Origin: Arion vulgaris
Lineage: Eukaryota; Mollusca; Gastropoda; Stylommatophora; Arionidae
DNA length: 64,000 nt
Direction of reading: 5' to 3'
NCBI GenBank assembly: GCA_020796225.1
Contig: CM036756.1
Coordinates: 55,892,616 to 55,956,615, forward strand
Position 1 is the first letter of the stretch; each line of letters begins with the position of its first letter. Below the pieces are notes generated by a model. It had not been told where the DNA came from, did no database searches, and worked only from the letters and a program-made list of their open reading frames with translations. The position numbers were made by a program, and so were the translations under genes. Positions 46,670 to 57,859 of the stretch are shown here, piece after piece.

Positions 46670-48262
46670 GTATGAGTCTGGAGTTACCTAGAAGTCACCA
46701 ACTCTGTGCAGTATAATATGTTCAGGAAGTATGAGTCTGGAGTTACCTAGAAGTCATCAACTCTGTGCAGTATAATATGTTCAAGAAGAAGTATGAGTCT
46801 GGAGTTACCTAGAAGTCACCAACTCTGTGCAGTATAATATGTTCAGGAAGTATGAGTCTGGAGTTACCTAGAAGTCATCAACTCTGTGCAGTAATATGTT
46901 CAAGGAAGTATGAGTCTGGAGTTACCTAGAAGTCATCAACTCTGTGCAGTATAATATGTTCAAGAAGAAGTATGAGTCTGGAGTTACCTAGAAGTCATCA
47001 ACTCTGTGCAGTATAATATGTTCAAGAAGAAGTATGAGTCTGGAGTTACCTAGAAGTCATCAACTCTGTGCAGTATAATATGTTCAGGAAGTATGAGTCT
47101 GGAGTTACCTAGAAGTCATCAACTCTGTGCAGTATACTATGTTCAGGAAGTATGAGTCTGGAGTTACCTATAAGTCATCAACTCTGTGCAGTATAATATG
47201 TTCAGGAAGTATGAGTCTGGAGTTACCTAGAAGTCACCAACTCTGTGCAGTATACTATGTTCAGGAAGTATGAGTCTGGAGTTACCTAGAAGTCACCAAC
47301 TCTGTGCAGTATAATATGTTCAAGAAGAAGTATGAGTCTGGAGTTACCTAGAAGTCACCAACTCTGTGCAGTATAATATGTTCAGGAAGTATGAGTCTGG
47401 AGTTACCTAGAAGTCATCAACTCTGTGCAGTATAATATGTTCAGGAAGTATGAGTCTGGAGTTACCTAGAAGTCACCAACTCTGTGCAGTATAATATGTT
47501 CAAGAAGAAGTATGAGTCTGGAGTTACCTAGAAGTCACCAACTCTGTGCAGTATACTATGTTCAGAAGTAGAGTCTGAGTTACAAGTCATCAACTCTGTG
47601 CAGTATAATATGTTCAAGAAGAAGTATGAGTGTGGAGTTCTAAAGTCACCAACTCTGTGCAGTATAATATGTTCAGAAGTATGAGTCTGAGTTACCTGAA
47701 GTCACAACTCTGTGCAGTATACTATGTTCAGGAAGTATGAGTCTGGAGTTACCTAGAAGTCATCAACTCTGTGCAGTATACTATGTTCAAGAAGAAGTAT
47801 GAGTCTGGAGTTACCTAGAAGTCACCAACTCTGTGCAGTATAATATGTTCAAGAAGAAGTCACCAACTCTGTACAGTATACTATGTTCAAGAAGAAGTGT
47901 GAGTCTGCAGTTTTCTAAAAGTCACCAACTCTGTGCAGTATAATATGCTCAAGAAGAAGTCACCAACTCTGTACAGTATACTATGTTCAAGAAGAAGTAT
48001 GAGTCTGCAATTTTCTAAAAGTCACCAACTCTGTGCAGTATAATATGTTCAAGAAGAAGTCACCAACTCTGTGCAGTATACTATGTTCAAGAAGAAGTAT
48101 GAGTTTGGAGTTACCTAGAAGTCACCAACTCTGTGCAGTATAATATGTTCAAGAAGAAGTATGAGTCTGCAGTTTTCTAAAAGTCACCAACTCTGTGCAG
48201 TATAATATGTTCAAGAAGAAGTCACCAAATCTGTACAGTATAATATGTTCAAGAAGAAAAGT
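46669..48262. repeat. 59/62-bp minisatellite, about 26 units
   Basis: Unit: gtatgagtctggagttacct, agaagtcaccaactctgtgc, agtataatatgttcaa, then gaa or gaagaa, which makes the length alternate. Late units (from 47860) form a composite: a half unit gaagtcaccaactctgtac alternates with a full unit carrying gcagttttctaaa. Indel-rich patch at 47560-47710. Confidence 0.95.
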
Positions 48263-48289
48263 AAAAAAGTCTCATGTTTATACCACCAG

Positions 48290-48785
48290 GTGCATATGTT
48301 AATACGGTATTAGGCCTATATTTTTAGTGACCGTCGCCACACGATGAATAATGTGGTCATTATCACTTCGGTCGCCCGAGTGGTTACCGGGGCCCAAATT
48401 TGGGGTGTAAAGAATAGAACCACTGCTACCTGCCACGCATGTCGTAAGAGACGATTTGGGAGGTTTGGCTGAAATCGGATGCACGTTTCCTAAACGTGTA
48501 GAAGTCATGCGTTTAGGGGCCTACCAAACCAACGTGCAAGGTATACACGTTCTTGGCAAATATCAAACATATCACAAAGAGTGATTAAAATTGGTCGTAA
48601 AGAACGAACTCAAAGAAGAAGAAGATCCCCTCGGTCGCATTTACTTCACAGTGTTTTTCCTGGTACCCAATTGAGGCTGGGTGGACATGAGAGCCGTGAC
48701 GATCAGAAAGAATTCCACGCCTGCTGTGAAATTGAACTCGGACAACTAGCTTAAGAAGTGAGCTCACTAAAAACTAACAAGCACA
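48290..48785 (-). mobile_element. SINE-F copy interrupted by SINE-D
   Basis: The 3' part at 48290-48375 (gtattaggcctatattttta, cacacgatgaataatgtgg) and the 5' part at 48631-48780 (gtttttcctggtacccaatt, gctgtgaaattgaactcgg) join smoothly when the SINE-D and one tcggtcgc are removed. Confidence 0.88.
48376..48630 (+). mobile_element. SINE-D copy inside SINE-F, 8-bp target duplication
   Basis: Sense: ccgagtggttaccggggccc, catgtcgtaagagacgat, gaacgaactcaaag(aag)n. It is flanked by tcggtcgc at 48368-48375 and 48631-48638. Confidence 0.9.
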
Positions 48786-48786
48786 C

Positions 48787-48893
48787 CTGGAAAAGCATTG
48801 GGAAGTAAAGGCGACCGGCGTGATGATGACCACATCCCCCATCTTGTGCCGACGGTCAACGAAAAATACGGGCCTAACACAATATTAACCAAT
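48787..48893 (+). mobile_element. SINE-F 3' half
   Basis: cctggaaaagcattgggaag, cttgtgccgacggtcaacga and aaaatacgggcctaacac. It faces away from the reverse copy at its left. Confidence 0.8.
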
Positions 48894-49070
48894 ATACATC
48901 TGGTCTTTACTTTTTTAAATGGTATTCTGAACACTCTTCTATAAAATTATATCGGCGTGGTTTCCAGAGGTTTTGCTGTCTATTTATTGTTCCTGGCTCG
49001 CTTTCACATATTGGTAGTGGTTCTATATTGTACTTAATTAACTCTCTGATTTAAAAGATAACAACTTGCT

Positions 49071-49290
49071 ACAAGTAAAGGCGAAACACGTAAATACAAA
49101 GTACTGTAGTTTTACAAAATACTAAAACAATACACAGCTACGTTTAGACCAAAATGTCTTTATCAAGCAAAGGAACAAAGCTTTGCTTGATAAAGGCCTT
49201 TTGGACGAAACGTTGCTGTTGATTGTTATTGTTTTTGTATTTTCTAAAACTACATTACTTTGTTTTTACGTGTTTCGCCATTGCTACATA
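49071..49290. repeat. Foldback (hairpin) element of about 215 bp
   Basis: Two arms of about 105 bp are near-perfect reverse complements: ggcgaaacacgtaaatac with tttttacgtgtttcgcc, and tatcaagcaaag with ctttgcttgata around an 8-base loop. The right arm contains ggacgaaacg after ttgataaaggcc, which resembles a decayed hammerhead ribozyme core as carried by Penelope-like retroelements. The ribozyme reading is inference. Confidence 0.8.
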
Positions 49291-50035
49291 GTTTTAATGC
49301 AGTTATCCCTTATATGGATAATGCTAGAAGCATACAATACCCACTCATATTCTGAAGTGATATAACTATGTTACATTTATAAGGTTAACAGCACAATATA
49401 CAGGGTATGCTGATATTGTTTTAATAAAAATCTAGATAGAAAGATATAATTGGGTAGATGACGGATATCAACATCCATACACTTACAAAGGTATAAAACA
49501 AAAATAACATCACTTAAATTTAAAACACAGCTGAAAAAATATTTTGTTTGAAATTAAGCCGTTAATTGAGTTGATTAGCATGAACGTGCTTCTGTCTGCA
49601 CGCACTCATGGTAGACCCGGTCTTGGTGGAAGGGGATGGTGACCGAAATGTGTGGGCTGTACAGTGCTCGTAACTCAAGGTGGCCCACATATATATCAGG
49701 TAACTTTACATAAAGTTGCCATCTTTGTCTTTTTCCCAACGTTTTCAGACATCGACGTGTGTACTTCTAAAGTAGTTAGTGGTCAACTGAAGTCTGTGTA
49801 CATCTTCATATAGCTTGTCTTTAGCTTATTGTGGAGGTTGGCCATGTGTGTTTTTTTCTGTTCACTGTATGTTGGAAGCTTGTGCAGGATGTGCGTGTCT
49901 TTGCCATCGTGCTGGTGCCACATGCGCATGTGTAAGTAGGGTCTATCTAATGACCTCAGTAGTTAAAGATCAAGTGGTTAGTTCTCTTTCTTGCAAGAGA
50001 ATAACACAGTCATTGAGGATGCAATTTATAGAAAA
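49291..50035. other. Unassigned AT-rich spacer
   Basis: No repeat family recognised. The Cys-rich frame at 49815-50111 runs into SINE-C and is not convincing. Confidence 0.4.
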
Positions 50036-50180
50036 TCTTATTCTTCATCGAATACTCCATATCAACCAATTGTTAACCACTCTGTGTGATGTGTATGTGA
50101 TCGGAGCCTAAGAGCGATTGTAGGTTGGGCCAGTTATTCTCCTACAAGTAGGCGAGCACCTCCGATATCTGCGATGTTGT
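50036..50180 (-). mobile_element. SINE-C 3' half
   Basis: Reverse: cttcatcgaatactcc, aaccactctgtgtgatgtg, cctaagagcgattgtagg and ctacaagtaggcgagc. Confidence 0.8.
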
Positions 50181-50183
50181 GCC

Positions 50184-50240
50184 TGTCGTAAGAGGCGACT
50201 GATGCAGGACCTATGGAAGTTACCTTAGTAATTAAACTGA
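50184..50240 (+). mobile_element. SINE-C 5' middle piece, inverted against its neighbour
   Basis: cctgtcgtaagaggcgactg, atgcaggacctatggaag and ttaccttagtaatta match SINE-C in sense, only 4 bases after the reverse half copy. Confidence 0.75.
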
Positions 50241-50584
50241 GATCATATTAAGTTTTCAAATTCTTTCATCTCTAACATAGATTCCCAAACTTTTTCGACC
50301 CACCGCCCACTTTGTACGACATAAACTTTGTAACGTCCCTCGCCGTTATAACAGTTTGCCAACGCCCCACCTGCGACATATATATACATGCTCTTTTTTC
50401 ACTTTGACATAGACAATTGATATATAATTCTGTTATACATGGCCAATTTTCAAATGATTATATACATGAAATAGAAAATTAATTAAAAAATGTATGATGG
50501 GCATAAAATGAATTAAAATGCAGAATTAAATTTTTTGATGATTATTAAATCGCAAAATCACGAAGAAAAAAGAATGGTTCCCGT
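50241..50584. other. AT-rich spacer, possible hAT-type end
   Basis: cccaaactttttcgaccca at 50284 and aacgccccacc at 50370 resemble parts of common hAT-like non-autonomous elements, but no second end was found. Confidence 0.3.
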
Positions 50585-50865
50585 GACTCGCTCGTTAAAC
50601 ACACTCGTCACTATATCCCTCATGCATCCAGTTATTTGTGTGTAACGTGTAATTCCAAACTTCTTAAATCGCTGGGTAGACTCAACATAAATGTCTGTGT
50701 TCTCATCCAACATGCGGTCGCTAATAACACCCGAAGAACATTTCCTTTATCCATCCTCAATTCCCCGGCGACTAATGCTGCTGATGCAAAAGTGTCCGCT
50801 CTCTCATTGCTACAAACACCCGAAGGTCCAGGACAACAGATCAACATAAGCCTCTGTATATTTAA
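50585..50865 (-). mobile_element. Retroelement C-terminal remnant, second copy
   Basis: In reverse: DLRVFVAMRERTL / VCSNERADTFASAALVAGEL (the NERAD motif is typical of LINE-type RNase H C-terminal parts), then RMDKGNVLRVLLATACW, parallel to 39671-39790. Confidence 0.6.
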
Positions 50866-51330
50866 AACCTCTATAGATGACGTACACTAATACCTCAACC
50901 TGTAATTTTAGACCTTCCAATGTACATATTCATCGGTACAAACAACATCATCAGCATCACTTGCAATATCTACAATCATCTGAAGATCCACAGGAATGGA
51001 CATAAACACACTGACTAGGTCTTGCTAGTGACAGAACAAGCTAAAAACAGACAGCTGGCACTATAAAGTGGGACAGAAGTAAGCAGCAACTCATAAAATC
51101 TTCAAGTATGCTTAAGATCCATTGTCTTACTAACATGCACAGAAGGCTCACCATTTACTTGATTGCGTTTGTACACTTTTGCATGCACCGCTCTTAGAAT
51201 GACAATGATTGCCAGGCATAAAGAGACGTTGATCTCACATTGTATTGGTTAACAAACACACTTTAGAGTAGAGAAATCCCCGAACTCTCGGAAAGTGTAT
51301 ACTATATCTTGAGTCCTATAGGTCTTGATC
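50866..51330. other. Unassigned spacer
   Basis: No recognised element. Confidence 0.45.
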
Positions 51331-51600
51331 ATCATCAGGTGCCGTGCCGGCTGGCTTAGGCGATCATGGATCTCCACAAATCTCTATCTTTGGTGTTTGC
51401 TACCAACTCAAATGTATCTTTGGTGTTTGCTATCAACTCAGACGTTGACGCTCTACTGCGCCATGAAGTCAGGCTATCCAACATTATCTCTCTCTGTCTT
51501 CCTCTGTCTCGTCTACCCTCGATTTTACCAGTTGTTACAATGTGTTCTAAACCTTCCCTCCTCATCACGTCCGAAAAATGATGACTGCCTCTTTCTTATA
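51331..51600 (-). mobile_element. LINE 3' end with internal 30-bp duplication
   Basis: In reverse: MMRREGLEHIVTTGKIEGRR, RQREIMLDSLTSW, then TSELIANTKDTFELVANTKD, showing a duplicated tttggtgtttgct segment, then DLWRSMIA. Same family as 82-1946. Confidence 0.8.
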
Positions 51601-51699
51601 TTGATAGTAAGATTTCTCTGTGTCTTGACCTCATTCAACACCCCAATATTAGTGATTTTAGCAGTCCATGTGATTCTCATTATTCTTCTGTAAAACTAC

Positions 51700-51790
51700 A
51701 TCTCTCTCTCTCTCTCTGCCTTCCTCTGTCTCGTCTAACCTCGATTTTACCAGTTGATATACAATGTGTTCTAAACATATAGGTCTCGAT
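51700..51790 (-). mobile_element. LINE scrap, same family
   Basis: A ct run, then gccttcctctgtctcgtcta, cctcgattttaccagttg and caatgtgttctaaac repeat the segment at 51490-51555. Confidence 0.65.
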
Positions 51791-52849
51791 AGGAAATGTA
51801 AATTAGTATCCGTGACCCGGAAGTCTTTGAGGACAACTCTTGCACACTGACCTTCCACTGGTTGATTCTGCAGTCCATATTATCTGATGCAAACGAGTGG
51901 TACCGGTATGTGTGCATCATATTTTGTATTCTGTAGAAAACCGTATCTTACTTATTTATAACATATTTTATTACAGTTCTTTTATATCACAGCTGATTGC
52001 GACATATTTGGTTGCCCATTTCCATGATATGTTAATGCTTTATTATAGTTGTCGAAAGTCACAGCAGTTGTTTTACTTTTAACGTGTTTAAAAAATAAAA
52101 ATATCAAGTCAAGTGTCTCAAGTCGTATATTTAAAATTATATAGTTAGTTACTTGAGTTTTACTGTAGTAAGTGACAGTTGAATGTCGTGAACATACGAT
52201 CAGATAATTCAATTCATTGTGTTAATTGGAGCATGTCATTGAATTTAGTTTTTCTTGCGATGCATTTCACTTGCTTGTTCTTGAATAATCCAACCCTTGC
52301 CTTTCTATAAAAAGTAAAAACTATATATAATCTGCTCCAACTGGTTGGGTCTAGAGGAATTTCTCTGATCAAGTAAATTATTAAGTAAATATTACATATA
52401 TCTGAAGTTTGTGTATCGCTTTCCAGTTCATATATATAGTGATATGTAATATGTGCATATAATAATCTATATTTTAACAACTATATTATTTTTTTAATAT
52501 TTTACTAAATAATAAATATAGATAGAGGTAGGACACCTGGCCTATGATAGACATCTAATGTGGCAAATATCTACACAGAACAAGCCGCTGGATGAATAAA
52601 TAGTAATAACTATATTTATTTAATGTTGGTCAAAACTGTAGCACTATTGATCTCGAAGCCTAGTATGAACTAAAGAATATGTCTAGTTATCATTCTTTGT
52701 TACTGGGTAGTAGTTAAGTGTAAACAGAATTACAACAGTTGTCAATCATTTGCTTTATTTATAAATAAGACTGATCAGCCATTACATATAATTCCCATTG
52801 TTGTGTTATTAATTCACTGTTCAGTTTCTCATAAATCATCATCATCCAA
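51791..52849. other. Unassigned AT-rich spacer
   Basis: The longest stretch free of recognisable repeats. Short open frames on both strands show no motif. Confidence 0.45.
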
Positions 52850-53055
52850 TAGATTATCCTGAACAGAACTTTGCCATCCTAACAGTCCTCGGAATTTCTC
52901 TCTCGTAGGACAGATGTCCAACCTCTGCTGCCGTCATCCTCAAATCATCAATCACATCCACAATCCATCTTCTCCATGGTCTTTCTCTTCTCCTCTTTGC
53001 CGGTATGCCCCCTTCCATAACGGTCTTCTCCAACCATTTGTGTCTTTTTATGTTC

Positions 53056-53735
53056 TTCTTTTTCTCATTCACTGATGTTCAATGTCTACACAATGAGTCC
53101 GGTTCTCTAGATGTATGTTGTTGTATTTGTTAGTTCATCAAGGCTTTCAAACAGCTTTGTGTTGATGCCTGTCTCTGTTGGCAAGTGTTCTTTCCGCAGT
53201 TGATTCATCAGGTGACAATCTTGCAGGATGTGTTCAGCTGTCTGTGTTGTCTGCCCACATGCACATGTGGGTGATGGAACTAGTTTTAGTCTGTGTGGAT
53301 GTCTGTTCAGTCTGTTGTGTCTAGTTCTGAGTCGAAACAATATCACCTGCCTCGCTCTATCTAGATAGTGTTTTTTTTTCTTTCGTCCGCTTTCAACTCA
53401 GACGAAGTTTCATCTCTGGAACTGATTTTTGCGTGAAAATCCGTTTTTCCAATTTCTTACAATGCCAGCAGCGTGCACATTGTAAATTACTTTACACTGG
53501 CAGCCGTGTGCTCAATGTACTCGTAATTAGTATTCCTCGCCATACAGGCAGATTTTCTCAGACTTCAGAGGTACTCACGTTATCGTCCTGAGTAAGACCA
53601 GGGACTCGAACAAATGCCGGACAGTAGGTTCGAACCCGAGCTATGAGGCGTCTCACAGCTAGCAGGCCGAGCTACTATCAACTACTCTAGGCAGTCCCCC
53701 CTAGATAGTGGTAATTGTCTGTTTGCTGGCTTTCT
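53056..53735 (-). mobile_element. LINE-B fragment with 12-bp target duplication
   Basis: It is flanked by ctttttatgttc at 53044-53055 and 53736-53747. In reverse it encodes DNYHYLDRARQVILFRLRTR, HNRLNRHPHRLKLVPSPTCA, CGQTTQTAEHILQDC (the Cys/His zinc-finger-like end of some LINEs) and ELTNTTTYI, then an A-rich tail gagaaaaagaa beside the duplication. It is 5'-truncated and split by SINE-E after the Tyr-Leu codons. Confidence 0.9.
53371..53700 (-). mobile_element. SINE-E copy inside LINE-B, 10-bp target duplication
   Basis: It is flanked by ctagatagtg at 53361-53370 and 53701-53710. A T run marks the reverse A tail. The tRNA-like head at the right includes gtaggttcgaacccgagc. Deleting it restores the LINE-B reading frame. 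Confidence 0.93.
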
Positions 53736-53753
53736 CTTTTTATGTTCAAAATA

Positions 53754-56114
53754 CAGTAGAACCCACTTATCTCGACCTCGGTTAACTCGCCAACCCTATT
53801 AAGTCGACGTTTTTGAAGTGGAACCGCCAAATTCTCTCTTTGTCTTAGCATTTTCTCATCGGATATCTCGATTCTTTTATGTCGCTGAACCCTAATATCT
53901 CGAGCACAAAAGAGGGACAAATTTGCCACTTAACGTTGGTTATCTCGATCCCCATGACCATGGGTGTTAACTTATGCTACAGTAATATATACAGTCCAAT
54001 ATTGGCAGGTGTTGACTCATGTAAGTTTCTTTCGTGGGAATGGAGATCCCATTTTGCAAGAACACGGTATTTTGATTTTTTAATTTACTGTACTTGGTTC
54101 ACTGCGCATGTGCTGAGTTCACGTGAGTTCCTTGTCTGAAGGATAATATGCTGTAGCTATTCTGTTTATTTTTTCCATTCTAAAAATGTCTGGAGGTGTT
54201 AAGAGAAAACTGGAGAATGTCAATAGAGAAAAAGTATGAAATCAAACTGCAGCTAGAAAAAGGAACAAAACCGGCAGACCTCAGTCGTCAGCATGGCATT
54301 CCAGCAAACACCATTTCGGGATGGAAAAAGAAGGCAGACGTGATAAAGCAAATGTACGAGAAGTCTGTCTTTGATCCAGCAAGAAAAAACTTAGAGTGGC
54401 TGAGCACAAAGATGTTGACGATGCAGTGTTTCAATGGTTCACAAATACGCGAGCAACAAACCTTCCCGTCAATGGTCCCTTGCTGATGGAGAAGGCGGAC
54501 ATCCTTGCTGCAAAGCTAGGACACCCTGACTTTAAAGCAAGTCAGGGGTGGCTGGATCGTTTCAAAAAAGAGGCACAACATTGTCTTCAAAGCAATTTGT
54601 GGAGAGAGCGCTGTGGTTCAACAGGAACAAGTGGATTCATGGCTGAAGACTCAAATGCGCACAATTTTGGATACCTATGAGACTCGGAACATTTTTAATG
54701 CTGATGAAACTGGGGTGTTTTGGAAATGCCTTCCAGACAAGACTATGGCGTTTCGTGGGGAGGCTTGTCACGGCGGAAAAAAAGTCGAAGGACCGACTTA
54801 CAGTGCTAGTTGCTGCTAACATGGATGGAAGCCAAAACTCCCGCTCTACGTTATAGGAAAGTTCAAGAATCTCAGATGCTTTAAGCAGACCAAAGTTCTC
54901 CAATGTGATTACGATGGCCAGCCAAGCGCCTGGATCACAGGAGATCTATTCAGTGCATGGTGAAAAAGTGGGACAGGAAGTTCCAAGCAGAGAAAAGGAA
55001 GGTGGCACTGATCGTGGACAACTGTAGAGCTCATCCGGATGTTCCTGGTCTCAAGGCCATTAAGATCTTTCACCTCCCACCTAACACAACGAGTAAGCTC
55101 CAACCAATGGACCAGGAGATAATCCAAGTGCTTAAGGTGTACTACAGGAAAATGTTGATGCGCCAATACCTACTCCATGATGAAAAGAAGGCACAGTACA
55201 CCCCTTCCCTTCTAGATGCAATGAACTTCCTGAGATCAGCCTGGAATGACGTGAAGAAGGAAACAATCTCAAACTGCTGGATGCACTGCGTCATTCAGGA
55301 TATTTCCGATGATGAGTTTCAGGCACAGTTCCGTGCAGCCGCAGAAGAACTCACGGAAGTGGCAGAAAAATCAAGCCTTACAGATATTATCTTGGAAGAG
55401 GAGGCACAGGAGTTAGCCATCACTGTCCAGGAATTCCGAGATTACATAGAAATCGACAAAGACGTCGTTACTGATGGCGTGATCACCGATGAAGACATTG
55501 TATCAAGTGTGCAGTCAGCACTGGCAAGCACATCTGCATGCGGCAATGACAAAGAAGATGAAGATGCGGACGAAGATTTGGAACCAATTCCCTCAGCTGG
55601 TGAGGTGGTAGAAATGCTACAGAAAATTCGACGGTATGGTTCTTTTGTAGATGAAGAAACTGTTTTAGACAGCATAAATAATATTGAAGCATTTGTTTTC
55701 AAGCAGACTGTTAAAGGCAAAAGCAACAAAGCATTTTAGACTTTGTAAAGAAACCATAGTAACCGCGTGTACGATACTTTTCAGAGCTGTGTCAGTTTGT
55801 ATAAATAAAGGTTTGTATCGAGAATCGACGGTGGTTTTTATTTTATATTAGTAAATTTCTGCTGTTAGTTGGTGCACATATGCCTTTTGTTGTTAGCAAA
55901 CATGTATGTACATTTTTATAGCATGCCGATCGCTTCATCAAACAAATAACACGTGCATGTACATTCTCATTTATTAAAGCACATCATGTACATAAAGAAA
56001 TTTCAAGCACATGTTAATATTTTGCCGCCATATTGGTTTTCGTTTATCTCGATCATCGGTTATCCCGACGCTTTTGGCAAACCCCTAGGCCGGCGACATA
56101 ACCGGGTTCTACTG
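53754..56114 (+). mobile_element. Tigger/pogo-type DNA transposon, 2.36 kb
   Basis: Ends cagtagaaccc and gggttctactg with TA duplications at 53752-53753 and 56115-56116. The inverted repeats match at about 18 of the first 22 bases. It contains one plus-strand transposase gene with frameshifts, and a polyadenylation-like aataaa near 55803. Confidence 0.93.
54186..55739 (+). pseudogene. Tigger/pogo transposase, frameshifted
   Basis: The intact protein would excise and insert the element at TA sites in the nucleus. The start ATG at 54186 gives MSGGVKRK. The order is: N-terminal helix-turn-helix with QLEKGTKPADLSRQHGIPAN and TISGWKKKAD, CENP-B-like second DNA-binding domain with VFQWFTNTRATNLPVNGPLL and ASQGWLDRFKK, then a DDE catalytic domain. 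Its Asp residues appear in FNADETGVFW, ALIVDNCRAHP and TTSKLQPMDQEII, the DDD form usual for pogo/Tigger. The last 260 codons (54957-55739) are uninterrupted and end in an acidic tail. About six frame changes lie upstream, several at A runs, so this copy is dead. Confidence 0.92.
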
Positions 56115-56245
56115 TACTTCAATTTTCTAATTCTTTTTGGTAGCTTCAGCCAGTTTTCTTTGATTTCAAGTTTCTTCTGGGTAGATCTATTTGTTCTAAT
56201 CTCTTCCCATGGTATACTAAGGACTCTTCTGAACACTCATGACAA

Positions 56246-56389
56246 AAACTGTCTGTAGGGGAAAGTCATACTAAGAGTCAAGCTGGTTGGTCGTACAAGA
56301 ATTGCCTGGTCTTGTCAAATCTCTATTAATAGCTGATGGTTCTGTACTGCTACCTAAAACGCAAAGCAGATATATGTAACAATACAGCT
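56246..56389. other. Unassigned spacer
   Basis: Nothing recognised between LINE-A and the candidate exon. Confidence 0.4.
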
Positions 56390-56613
56390 TAGTGCCTAGT
56401 CATGTCAATAGTTCAGATAAAAATGTACCTATCAGTCCTGTGCCCATCATTTTGTATCCCCTTCATGAGAAAATAATACAGAGTGAAAATAATGTGCATC
56501 TCAAACCAGTTAAGCATACTTTTTATTTGGAATGGCCTGTCCATGCCTCAACAATGGCACAGTTTATTGCTCTCTTTAAGTCACCTCATATAGAAGTCAC
56601 AAGGATTGGTTGA
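56390..56613 (+). CDS. Candidate terminal exon, unrecognised
   Basis: An open frame of about 73 codons follows an acceptor-like aacaatacag and ends with TGA at 56611. It reads VPSHVNSSDKNVPISPVP and later HTFYLEWPVHASTMAQFI and PHIEVTRIG. It contains no transposon motif and its residue use looks protein-like, but I do not recognise it. The acceptor lacks a pyrimidine tract and no polyadenylation signal is seen close by. It could equally be chance or part of an unknown retroelement. Confidence 0.25.
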
Positions 56614-56724
56614 GAAGAGCAAACCAGTTCTAGTACAAACGAATAGTGCCCTGTGGTCAGTGTAAAGACTGTCACTGACTAGGGAGATGTACCCGAATGC
56701 CATGCTTGTAAGAAACCAAATGTG

Positions 56725-56850
56725 CTGGCATATGGGTATGTAGGTTACTAACTAGCACAATGAACATACACTCTAAGGTGCAAATCACATACAGGCTACA
56801 CACAAAATTTAAACAAGTTGTTGTAGAGCAAACAAAAGCAACAACAACAG
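56725..56850 (+). mobile_element. SINE-C, diverged 3' half
   Basis: tgggtatgtaggttactaac, aatgaacatacactctaagg, gcaaatcacatacaggc and atttaaacaagttgt follow the order of SINE-C. Confidence 0.5.
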
Positions 56851-57061
56851 TTGCTAGTTGTAAAGTAACATCATTATGACTACTGTATGGTTCTTCATTT
56901 TGATTCATCATCATCAATCCTCATTACGCCCAAGGGCACATAAGGCAGTGACAACAATTTTCACTCAATTTGATATTGTGTTTTTCTTATGACATCATCT
57001 AAATATTCATCATCAGTTGGTGTTTTTTGTCTCTGTTTCTGTGGCAGTTTGTTTCTGTTTT

Positions 57062-57600
57062 CTAAAGTGTGCGGTCACTGACTCCATATCCTTGTTTTTA
57101 TAGCTGTTCTGCTTTTGTTTGCAGTAACCAACTCCATATCCTTGTTGTTATAACTGTTCTGCTTTTGTTTAAAGTGTGCAGTCACCAACTCCATATCCTT
57201 GTTTTTATAACTGTTCTGCTTTTGTTTAAAGTGTGCAGTCACTGACCCCATATCCTTGTTTTTATAGCTGTTCTGCTTTTGTTTGCAGTAACCAACTCCA
57301 TATCCTTGTTTTTATAACTGTTCTGCTTTTGTTTACAGTGTTCAGTCACCAACTCCATATCCTTGTTTTTATAGCTGTTCTGCTTTTGTTTAAAGTGTGC
57401 AGTCATTGACCCCATATCCTTGTTTTTATAGCTGTTCTGTGCTTTTGTTTACATTGTGCAGTCATCGACCCCACATCCTTGTTTTTATAGCTGTTCTGTG
57501 CTTTTGTTTACAGTATACAGTCACCAACCCATTATCCTTGTTTTTATAGCTGTTCCGCTGTTGTTTACAGTGTGCAGTCACCGACCCCATTCTTTTTCAT
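57062..57600. repeat. 57-bp minisatellite, about nine units
   Basis: Unit: gtcaccaactccatatcctt, gtttttataactgttctgct, tttgtttaaagtgtgca. Repeats are 57 bp apart where complete (57181, 57238), with some shorter units. The last units decay. It lies about 300 bp upstream of the NT5C2-like start. Confidence 0.93.
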
Positions 57601-57644
57601 AGTGTGCAATCACTCACTCCATGTCCTTGTAGCTGTCTCCTTTT

Positions 57645-57740
57645 TTACCACCCCTCTTAGTTGCATTTTACAACATGCTAGAGAGAGAGAGTAGTTCTAT
57701 TCTTTGCTACCCGGATACCACACTTGGGCATCTTAGTTAT
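57645..57740 (-). mobile_element. SINE-C scrap, diverged
   Basis: cccctcttagttgcatttta, caacatgcta, ctattctttgctacccgg and ataccacac match the SINE-C head in reverse. A gagagagagag run is inserted. Confidence 0.5.
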
Positions 57741-57859
57741 AATGAGTTTTGGAAAATCAGATTTTTAATTCTCATTTTAAATAGTGTATAATTATTTTAA
57801 TAATGCTTAACAAATGAGCCACAATCATTTTATTAAAGGTGCAGTGTTCGATTTTCAAA

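Larger units (their letters stand above)
52850..56245 (-). mobile_element. LINE-A, host of a nested insertion cluster
   Basis: LINE-A sequence survives in three pieces: 52850-53055, 53748-53753 and 56117-56245. The first encodes KWLEKTVMEGGIPAKRRRER, PWRRWIVDVIDDLRMT and AKFCSG. When LINE-B and the Tigger element are removed, the pieces join and match the uninterrupted copy at 22045-22120 base for base in order. Confidence 0.88.

Noticed and set aside
49815..50111. Cys-rich secreted peptide gene
   Set aside because: The frame runs into a SINE-C copy, has no clear signal peptide cleavage pattern and no cysteine spacing I recognise.
50278..50390. Fourth hAT-type non-autonomous element
   Set aside because: Only one end-like motif (cccaaactttttcgaccca) is visible; no partner end or target duplication.
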